This document shows positions 58,344-64,000 of a stretch of DNA of 64,000 nucleotides, in pieces (the stretch's first letter is position 1; each line of letters opens with the position of its first letter). The stretch is from a virus. The DNA lies in the IMG/VR virus record IMGVR_UViG_3300007511_000001, positions 62,001 through 126,000 of that record; one strand, written 5' to 3'. The notes beneath the pieces were generated by a model, which was given only the letters and a program-made list of their open reading frames with translations, was not told the origin of the DNA and did no database searches. The translations under genes were made by a program, and so were the position numbers.

Positions 58344-58710
58344 TGGAGACGGCGGGAATTGAACCCGCGTCCATCAAAACCTTTAACCAAAGTCATTCAC
58401 AGCTTAGTTAGTTTTTTACACTTTATTTAAAGACGCTAGTAACGCTTCACTAAACAACGCTCATTATCGTCTACTCCGAGTTGGTCTCCTCGGTTGTCAC
58501 AGAGTGGATTTAAATTTGTATCGCCATTAAATCCCTATGGCTAGTCAGTTATTTTTACGCCACTATCAGTACCAACTAACAGGTCTGTAGTAGCGGGTAG
58601 CCCTCAGGCTGCCAAAGCGTAAGATTTATCATTTAAATTTTGGTAAGCCTATGACTAGGCTTATGCTGCACTTCGATCTCAAATAACGACGTCGAAACCA
58701 ATTCGTCCCC
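58344..58710 (-). ncRNA. ssrA: tmRNA
   Basis: 367 nt. The 5' end GGGGACGAATTGGTTTCGACG is replaced in the text by positions 58710-58690; it pairs with the 3' end CGTCTCC, and the T arm is GCGGG-TTCAATT-CCCGC. The tag frame at 58633-58604 encodes NDKSYALAA followed by TGA, a typical proteolysis tag. The codon before it reads TTA rather than the usual Ala or Gly/Asp resume codon. tmRNA frees stalled ribosomes and tags the peptide for ClpXP. Phage copies are uncommon. Confidence 0.93.
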
Positions 58711-58715
58711 ATAAA

Positions 58716-58804
58716 TTGCGCTGGATGGACTCGAACCACCATTTGCGGGCTCTTAGTAAGCTGGCCAGCTTTGTCCCGTGCGTTACCAACTTCGCCACAG
58801 CGCA
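58716..58804 (-). tRNA. tRNA-like gene with small palindromic insertion (89 nt)
   Basis: Acceptor TGCGCTG/CAGCGCA, A73, D arm GCG/CGC, anticodon stem CGGG/CCCG, variable loop CAAAT and T arm GGTGG-TTCGAGT-CCATC. The anticodon loop region is about 25 nt and contains the perfect palindrome AAGCTGGCCAGCTT. Removing about 16 nt would restore a normal loop. It begins 6 nt from tmRNA. Confidence 0.6.
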
Positions 58805-58971
58805 AAAATTGCTCAGCTATATGAGCGCTTGGCATAATGCCTTCCATTCCTATGTATTCCTTAAATAAAGGCGCCCATAGACGATACCTGTACACATTCA
58901 GGTCGGAATGTTACGCATGAATTTCGCCGCCCATAATGACGGGTACTTTTCAGAGGCGTCCGGATTATCAA

Positions 58972-59043
58972 TGCGAAAGACGGGAGTCGAACCACGTGAC
59001 CTTCCGCAGCTCTTGCGGATACTATTCACTGAGCTACTTTCGC
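58972..59043 (-). tRNA. Degenerate tRNA-like gene
   Basis: Acceptor GCGAAAG/CTTTCGC and stem TCCGC-AAGAGCT-GCGGA are good, but U33 is replaced by A, the D stem does not close and the T stem has a bulged T. If functional the anticodon would be GAG (Leu). Probably decaying. The stretch 58805-58971 beside it holds GCTCA/TGAGC and GGCAT/ATGCC hairpins and nothing else I recognise. Confidence 0.5.
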
Positions 59044-59060
59044 TTATATAAAAAAGGAAC

Positions 59061-59090
59061 AATAAAAAAGGCGACCTATGGCCGCCTTTT
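59061..59090 (-). terminator. Terminator after the small ORF
   Basis: AAAAGGCG (59066-59073) pairs with CGCCTTTT (59083-59090) around 9 nt; the minus strand continues with T6. With the promoter at 59217 it frames a transcript of about 140-150 nt. Confidence 0.75.
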
Positions 59091-59117
59091 AATAGTCAAC
59101 TCGACCATGAAAAATTT

Positions 59118-59195
59118 TTAAGATGTATTTCTCCCTTGGTATAATACCGCCTTGGTAGACGGAATTATAGCGCTAAAGACGAGATGTTTTTTCAT
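59118..59195 (-). CDS. 25-codon peptide under a consensus promoter
   Basis: ATG at 59195 with GGAAG five nt upstream and a leader of about 15 nt from the predicted start site; TAA at 59118. The peptide begins MKKHLVFSAIIP and has no known family. A longer start at 59207 lacks a ribosome site. Could be an early small protein or a leader peptide; alternatively the transcript acts as RNA. Confidence 0.4.
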   Translation of the reverse strand: MKKHLVFSAIIPSTKAVLYQGRNTS

Positions 59196-59216
59196 TGTAT
59201 CTTCCATGATAGAGTT

Positions 59217-59245
59217 ATTATACTAAAAATTGTATGAAATGTCAA
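59217..59245 (-). promoter_or_regulatory. Perfect-consensus sigma70 promoter
   Basis: Minus strand TTGACA (59245-59240), exactly 17 bp, TATAAT (59222-59217). Expected start near 59210. It reads into the 25-codon ORF, its terminator and, by read-through, the tRNA/tmRNA array. Confidence 0.85.
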
Positions 59246-59249
59246 ATAG

Positions 59250-59534
59250 CCCTGCAGCAAGTCCAGGGCATGGAGGCTGCTCTTTTGGATGCCTCTTTCG
59301 CCAACCTGTCACCTAAAAATCCATGCTCCGGTCTCCCAGCTACACTTCGTTACCTTTAGGTCAATCTCTACTGGCATTGTCTATATATAAACGGACTTTC
59401 CCGTACCAGTCTACCAAGACCTTATCTGGCTGACTCCACCTGTACCTGTATAGGGTCAGGAATCAAGTCTAATTAAATAGGAGCTTAACATGAAAAGTTA
59501 AACACCATCTGCGTATTTCTTATACCACAAAATT
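59250..59534. other. Unassigned non-coding stretch upstream of the array promoter
   Basis: About 285 nt between the Pnkp stop and the promoter. It has G/C-balanced, structured-looking sequence (for example CAGGGC/GCCCTG near 59250-59280 and repeated CCAGT/ACTGG strings) but no T loop, gene or terminator I can defend. A structured RNA or regulatory region is possible. Confidence 0.4.
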
Positions 59535-60425
59535 TTAAAAATTTCCATAATTCACCTGAAAGCAAGGGAGCCCAAGATCTTTACGCCAAAGATCAACTAC
59601 TTGATCTCTATCATCAAGGACGAATTCAACAAAGTATTTATCCTTAATATGCTTCTCGTAAAGCTCACGTTTAACAATCGAGTCTTTTCGCGTATCTCCC
59701 GCAGCTCTCATAAAAACCTTATCATATACTATTGCATTTTTATCAAGCCATTCTATGCTTGCATCTTTAGCTACTCCGTCCCGACCTGACAAGATTATTA
59801 TGCTAATTTTATAACCTTCGAAAAAGGCTGCCTGCGCTACTAATGAGGCCACAGGTTCATTGACTTTATCGTCGCCAACTTTATCCCAATCAAAAGGTCC
59901 ACGTTGACCAGCAAACAATGCAAGTGTTCCATCCAGATCAACAAGTATAGCTGCAGGCAAAGAGTTATCCTGCTTAGCAGCAAAAGAAGCTTCAGGTGTC
60001 TTTACATACTGGTCATGCATATCACGAATAACCTTTTCGCCTACTGAATTGGGTCGGCCAAGATCACGCTTAATACATTCATCAAGTGGAAGATCAAAAT
60101 CTTTTACCTCAACTATAATGTTGGTACCTTGGACCTGGTTAAAGGTCTTAACTAAGCTTTGTATAGTAGTCAGGTGTGATGGGTGAAAGTTAGTATCATC
60201 AATGATAACACTTTTGCCATCAGACAATGCTTTGAGCATTAAATCGTTTCTGACCTGTTTGACAAATTTCTCATTGTCTCTGGACCAATGACTTACATCA
60301 AGCATAGCACGAAGATCATCCTTGTTTATCCGCTTATACCTCCCAGGATGAGCAGCAACCATCTCTTTAGCCCAAGTGGATTTCCCGGAAGCGGGCAACC
60401 CTCTTAGGAAATGTACTTTTCTCAT
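59535..60425 (-). CDS. pnkp: Polynucleotide 5'-kinase/3'-phosphatase (T4 Pnkp type)
   Basis: 296 residues. The kinase domain has P-loop GLPASGKST (9-17) and RINKDDLRAML; the phosphatase domain has DLDGTLA (D163, D165) and ILSGRD...FVLDDRDQV. This kinase-then-phosphatase order is that of T4 Pnkp, which heals 2',3'-cyclic-phosphate/5'-OH ends for Rnl1. Overlaps the RNA ligase gene by 4 nt, so the healing and sealing enzymes are co-translated. Confidence 0.95.
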   Translation of the reverse strand: MRKVHFLRGLPASGKSTWAKEMVAAHPGRYKRINKDDLRAMLDVSHWSRDNEKFVKQVRNDLMLKALSDGKSVIIDDTNFHPSHLTTIQSLVKTFNQVQGTNIIVEVKDFDLPLDECIKRDLGRPNSVGEKVIRDMHDQYVKTPEASFAAKQDNSLPAAILVDLDGTLALFAGQRGPFDWDKVGDDKVNEPVASLVAQAAFFEGYKISIIILSGRDGVAKDASIEWLDKNAIVYDKVFMRAAGDTRKDSIVKRELYEKHIKDKYFVEFVLDDRDQVVDLWRKDLGLPCFQVNYGNF

Positions 60426-61531
60426 TTATTCTCCTTATGTTCAAAATCCCACCAAACCGCTTTCCAGACGAGCTTCATTACCATTTTCTCTTTCTTATCC
60501 CACATGGCAAAGAGTAGTCCTGGGTCTTTATATCGTTGGAAAGTTTTGGCCACGTATTTACGTTCGTCTTCATCTCTTAATCTTGTATCAATAATGAAGT
60601 TTAAAGCATCCCAAGAATACTTAGCATAACTCTCCTTGAATTCCTTGACAAGTTTATCCACCCACTCCCAGTGTTCCTCAAGAACACCTTCTTTGAGCTT
60701 ATCTATTTCGTCGTTTACAAGATACTCGAATACTTTCTTTGGAGTTAGGGATACACGCATGCGTTGTAACTCCTTGTATTCTTCGAATTTAACCTTAACG
60801 CGAAGGTTGCTTGGACGATAGTGTACAACTACACCTTCCTTATTTTGGAAGATATCCTCTGTGCCCCGTTTTACAAGCTGATCAAAATCACTTTCATAAA
60901 CTGTATGGCTTGGAGTATATTCTACCGGCATAGGAAATCCCGGGTTATAGTAATCTAGCTCTTCCCCGGTAGCTGTGTTGATAACCGTTATAAGATAAAG
61001 AGCTTCTTCATCTCCGTAATCAAGTACAAGCCTATCTTCGGCTCTATCTTCTGGGTAGATAATTTCGAATTGATATGTGTAGTTGGGGTTAAGCTGATTC
61101 AGCAAGTGGCTATATTTTTTATTTAATATTTCATTAGCTCTTATAGCTTGCCGGGAGTCAAATGATCCTCTGGTAGCAATATAAGGCTTATCGCCCATGA
61201 AATACATAATGCCGGCATAACCATCTAGCTTATCTTGTATTACATAGTCATCGTCTGGTAGTACGATTCCCTGGTCTTTCAATTCATTATAATTAAAGAA
61301 CTTAGGAATAGGACGAGAAATTATTTTAAACTCATTAGTAGATGTATCTACGATAAGACCTCTACACTGGCAGATAACGTCGTTCCAGCGCCAATTGAAC
61401 ATGGCCTTATGAGCATAGTTATAAATAACTAAAGCGGGGTTGTCAGGATGTACTTGTTTTCTTATATATCCCTCAAGGATCATTTCGTCAATGGCGAATT
61501 CGTCCTCCATTGTCAAGATTCTATTAAGCAT
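60422..61531 (-). CDS. rnl1: Rnl1-family RNA ligase
   Basis: 369 residues with VIQDKLDGYAG (K101), CRGLIVDTS upstream as in T4 Rnl1, EIIYPEDR (motif III region), KEGVVVHY (motif IV) and RVKVKFEEY (motif V), plus a helical C-terminal domain that in T4 confers tRNA specificity. It would reseal anticodon-loop breaks in tRNA. Paired with Pnkp in one operon. Confidence 0.92.
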   Translation of the reverse strand: MLNRILTMEDEFAIDEMILEGYIRKQVHPDNPALVIYNYAHKAMFNWRWNDVICQCRGLIVDTSTNEFKIISRPIPKFFNYNELKDQGIVLPDDDYVIQDKLDGYAGIMYFMGDKPYIATRGSFDSRQAIRANEILNKKYSHLLNQLNPNYTYQFEIIYPEDRAEDRLVLDYGDEEALYLITVINTATGEELDYYNPGFPMPVEYTPSHTVYESDFDQLVKRGTEDIFQNKEGVVVHYRPSNLRVKVKFEEYKELQRMRVSLTPKKVFEYLVNDEIDKLKEGVLEEHWEWVDKLVKEFKESYAKYSWDALNFIIDTRLRDEDERKYVAKTFQRYKDPGLLFAMWDKKEKMVMKLVWKAVWWDFEHKENK

Positions 61532-61962
61532 AGTTCCTCCAATATTGGTTTAAGCACTTTCTTCTGCGCTTCGTTTACCATAAATAATAACATGGTTCCA
61601 TCAACCAAGAGATAATCGTCTACCTCTGGTTTTGTTTTTCTATCTATATCTGAAACAAAAGTAGAGGCACATTTAAGTTTAGATAAATCTATTTCGTGTA
61701 CTTGTATAGAAAATACAGCCATATTTTTATTTTTTATATATGAGTAAGTATCGTGGTAGGTTATAGCAGACGCGGCTACCCCGTCGTCATCAAAAACCAG
61801 TCCGGTTTCTTCTTCCACTTCTCTAAGCGCAGTACTTATTAGAAGTTCGCCATCTTCTTGAACACCTTTCGGCAGAGACCAGAAATCATGTTCGGTTACA
61901 TGGCATAGCAATATCCTGTTGGTTTTTTTATCTATTATTATAGTTGCAGCTGTTGTAACCAT
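61513..61962 (-). CDS. Nudix hydrolase
   Basis: 149 residues from the ATG at 61962 (GGAG site; in-frame TTG upstream rejected). Nudix box GVQEDGELLISTALREVEEETGL follows the Gx5Ex7REUxEExGU pattern (here written in part). FWSLPKG precedes it, as in Ap4A or diadenosine-type hydrolases. Substrate uncertain. Overlaps rnl1 by 19 nt. Confidence 0.88.
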   Translation of the reverse strand: MVTTAATIIIDKKTNRILLCHVTEHDFWSLPKGVQEDGELLISTALREVEEETGLVFDDDGVAASAITYHDTYSYIKNKNMAVFSIQVHEIDLSKLKCASTFVSDIDRKTKPEVDDYLLVDGTMLLFMVNEAQKKVLKPILEELCLIES

Positions 61963-61969
61963 TTTGATC

Positions 61970-62004
61970 TCCAATTAAATAAGCGGGGCAGTTGCCCACC
62001 CCGC
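61970..62004 (-). terminator. Terminator after Nampt
   Basis: GCGGGG (61983-61988) pairs with CCCCGC (61999-62004); minus strand continues TTATTTAATT. It separates Nampt from the Nudix/RNA-repair operon. Confidence 0.7.
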
Positions 62005-62011
62005 ATATTGA

Positions 62012-63397
62012 TTAACTATTTATTCTAGCGCGTACTTCTTCGAAAGTAGTGGGATTAACTACTTTACCGTTCTCGAATACTGTCTGTAAAAGATCCGGTG
62101 CCGCTGGAAAAGAATCTTCAGGTTCGGTTGTGTATGTACTATCGCCGGTTAGCATGAGTTTCAGACGACCTCGTTTGGAATTCTTAGAAGCCATTGTCTT
62201 TGGCTCTTTGTAGATATCGCGGTGTTCACCATCAACGACAGCATCGCAGCATTTGAAAGCAAACTGGCAGGTATCGCGATCAAACTTTTGCAGTAAACCG
62301 CCGCCGGAACCAAAAGCTATATTATCAGCTGAGAATTTTTCAGCTTTCATAGCTGATAGGATTGTCCTGATCATTTCGCGGTCAATTCCATCGCCTTGGA
62401 TAATACGCACGTGTGGATCCAAAACACGATAACCCTTATCGTTGGTAGTTCCCCCGAAACGCTCCCAAAGAATACGTAGTACATTGAGTACCACTGTAGG
62501 AGGATCACCGCTATCCGGACGTATCACAAGAGTGCCCTCGCGTGAAAGAACTTCTTCTTTCAATGCTGTTCCCCAAAGATTACGACAGGCATTGTAGATA
62601 TCGTATTGATCCGAAACACAGGCTACCAGGCCGGTTGGGTACTTTACCAGCATGTTGCGGAAGGCCTCTACTTCGCCGTCTTTGAGCCAAGCTGTCATAG
62701 TACTATGTTCTGAGGCAGGAATAGAGAACCCGATTTCTTTGTACTTGCCGTCATAATACTCGTTGGCAAAATGAAGCGCTGGTAGGGTGTCTGTCCCCAA
62801 GAAGCTGGTCAAATGTGCCATACCGCCTATACCGGCTTGTTCCATGCAGGTTACCCCGCGACAACCGAAATCATGTAATTTGAAGCCGATTGTTTCTGGG
62901 GTGCCCGTGGCTTCCAGGAATTCAAGAATGATTTTCTTGCATTCGTAAGAGTTTGTTGCTATTGTGGTTGGATACCATGTTTGTACTAGCAACGTCTCCA
63001 AATAATTTGTTAACCAATAGAATTCCGGGTCGGTATTTTCAACTGTCATCAAAACATTCCTTATAGGGATCTTAGTGCCCTCTGGAACAGCTTTAATACG
63101 GATAGGCAAAATACCACCATGCTTTTCATATAGATGTCCCCAGCCCGCCAGATTAAACAACTCTTTGTTGCCGAAATGGTGGCCAGCGATAGTCTCTGCT
63201 TCCAGTACATCACTCGGGGTAAATGCTATGCCTTCAAAAAACCTTTTGATTATGTATTGAAGACCAAAAAAGATTGTTGCAGGGAATTCTCCTCCGCGCG
63301 ATTCGAAGTAAGAATACACCTGCTCGGTACATGGCGGATACTGGGGCCAGTGAGTCATTTTATAGCTGTCAGTCAGCATCAGAAGATTGTTCAGCAT
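62012..63397 (-). CDS. nampt: Nicotinamide phosphoribosyltransferase
   Basis: 461 residues, normal family length. LLMLTDSYKMTHWPQYPP, YSYFESRGGEFP, the central GFKLHDFGCRG and SIPASEHSTM and VIRPDSGDPP, and the final FGSGGGLLQKFDRDTCQFAFK are Nampt signatures. It makes NMN from nicotinamide and PRPP. Together with the following NMNAT-like gene it can rebuild NAD+ from the product of NADase defences. 29-nt overlap with the neighbour. Confidence 0.96.
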   Translation of the reverse strand: MLNNLLMLTDSYKMTHWPQYPPCTEQVYSYFESRGGEFPATIFFGLQYIIKRFFEGIAFTPSDVLEAETIAGHHFGNKELFNLAGWGHLYEKHGGILPIRIKAVPEGTKIPIRNVLMTVENTDPEFYWLTNYLETLLVQTWYPTTIATNSYECKKIILEFLEATGTPETIGFKLHDFGCRGVTCMEQAGIGGMAHLTSFLGTDTLPALHFANEYYDGKYKEIGFSIPASEHSTMTAWLKDGEVEAFRNMLVKYPTGLVACVSDQYDIYNACRNLWGTALKEEVLSREGTLVIRPDSGDPPTVVLNVLRILWERFGGTTNDKGYRVLDPHVRIIQGDGIDREMIRTILSAMKAEKFSADNIAFGSGGGLLQKFDRDTCQFAFKCCDAVVDGEHRDIYKEPKTMASKNSKRGRLKLMLTGDSTYTTEPEDSFPAAPDLLQTVFENGKVVNPTTFEEVRARINS

Positions 63398-64000
63398 TGT
63401 TTTCTTCCTCCAGTTTGAGATAATCTACCAAAGCGGCTTTTAACACGGTATGTGCAGGAACCATTTGCAATCCCACATGGTTATCTGTAAGATGTTTGAA
63501 GGGGATCCATTTTACTTCAACGATATCGTCAGCAAATTTAGCAGCACCATATAAATAATCTACGGCAAAGAAAGCTGTTGTAACTTTATCGTCTTCGTTT
63601 TTATATCGCCAATCATCTATGAAATAGCTACCTATATAAGAAGGGGGTCCGAATTCCATGTCATAGGCAGTTTCTTCCCTGGCTTCACGTCTGGCAGCTT
63701 CTTCGAAAGATTCTCCTGGATCTACATGGCCGCCTATAAAACGCCAACCTTTTTCCCCCTCTTTTCTGCCAAGCAGCACTTCTTCCTTATTCCGATTCAG
63801 TATGGCTATGTCAACTGTGGAAATTACAGCAGGAAATTTATTACGAGTTGCCCAGACTACTCCGGCTCTAAATTCTGGAGTATCGATTACTCTATTACCA
63901 AGTCTATTCCTCAGCTCGGTACCTCGGTACTCTTTAACATATTCCCGGGGTACCAGTTCTTGTGTTGGGTATTTGCCGGAATAGTGCGCTATGAAAGAGT
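63369..64000 (-). CDS. NMN adenylyltransferase/Nudix-like protein, 5' end outside window
   Basis: The frame stays open to base 64000, so the GTG at 63779 is not the true start. The C-terminal ~150 residues form a Nudix domain (GGHVDPGESFEEAARREAREET in part; preceded by VISTVDIAILN). The visible N-terminal part (ELVPREYVKEYRGTELRNRL) resembles the end of a NadM-type NMNAT in bifunctional NadM-Nudix enzymes. Next to Nampt this would complete an NMN to NAD+ step. The NMNAT half is inferred because most of it lies outside. Confidence 0.7.
   Translation of the reverse strand, partial: SFIAHYSGKYPTQELVPREYVKEYRGTELRNRLGNRVIDTPEFRAGVVWATRNKFPAVISTVDIAILNRNKEEVLLGRKEGEKGWRFIGGHVDPGESFEEAARREAREETAYDMEFGPPSYIGSYFIDDWRYKNEDDKVTTAFFAVDYLYGAAKFADDIVEVKWIPFKHLTDNHVGLQMVPAHTVLKAALVDYLKLEEENNAEQSSDAD

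Noticed and set aside
59340-59480. RNase P RNA-like string (GGGAAAGTCCG) upstream of the array promoter
   Set aside because: Only a short similarity to the RNase P P4-region consensus; the other conserved blocks are absent.
46212-59534. CRISPR array in the hairpin-rich RNA region
   Set aside because: Repeats are few, unevenly spaced and not identical; no cas genes.
1-64000. Integrase, repressor or other lysogeny genes
   Set aside because: No tyrosine or serine recombinase, CI-like repressor or clear att site was found in the window.

Overview
The window is part of the genome of a large contractile-tailed phage (myovirus). It shows a tail sheath and tube, a family A DNA polymerase, a phage-encoded sigma factor, a large tRNA/tmRNA array, RNA-repair enzymes, NAD+ salvage and a long glycan-synthesis cluster, with no ribosomal or housekeeping genes. 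Protein-coding DNA is AT-rich (about 37% GC where counted by hand), uses the standard code and mostly has good AGGAG-type ribosome binding sites. Consensus sigma70-type promoters and Gmd/Fcl-type sugar genes suggest a bacterial host with ordinary sigma70 transcription; the host genus cannot be read from the sequence.

Layout. 1-10.5 kb, plus strand: baseplate/fibre-like virion proteins, an embedded DNA-processing trio (nucleotidyltransferase, SF2 helicase, LigD-like phosphoesterase-ligase), then tail sheath and a tube-like protein, ending in a bidirectional terminator. 10.5-24 kb, minus strand: a GIY-YIG-like protein, PolA, a sigma70 factor, a degenerate phosphoesterase, a GP88-like protein, five small genes sharing an N-terminal NEYG tag, an E1 (ThiF)/JAB pair, dUTPase and a RecU-like nuclease. 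23.7-40.8 kb, minus strand: a surface-glycan cluster of about eleven glycosyltransferases plus Gmd, Fcl, FdtA-like isomerase, DegT aminotransferase and methyltransferases. Inside it is a complete-looking phosphonate pathway: nucleotidyltransferase-PepM fusion, split phosphonopyruvate decarboxylase, iron alcohol dehydrogenase and a TagF-like transferase. 40.8-46 kb: ThyX and small nucleotide- or signal-related enzymes (phosphoesterase, NADAR, HD, SLOG).

42.2-59.2 kb carries tRNAs, many tRNA-like or otherwise structured RNAs, two HNH genes, a PgpH-type HD protein, a thioesterase, a DNA ligase, an Rnl2-type RNA ligase and a tmRNA whose tag ends ALAA. Several tRNA-like genes have a normal acceptor stem, D arm and T arm but a greatly enlarged anticodon region. 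At least one locus has tRNA halves in permuted order. 59.2-64 kb: polynucleotide kinase, Rnl1-type RNA ligase, Nudix, Nampt and an NMNAT/Nudix-like gene cut by the window end.

How the parts may work together (inference). The phosphonate and deoxy-aminosugar genes would build a decorated glycan, perhaps on the virion or host surface. Pnkp and the RNA ligases would repair, or possibly splice, the phage tRNAs. Phage tmRNA would rescue ribosomes, including those on mRNAs whose stop codon lies inside a tRNA. Nampt/NMNAT would rebuild NAD+ against NAD-depleting defences.
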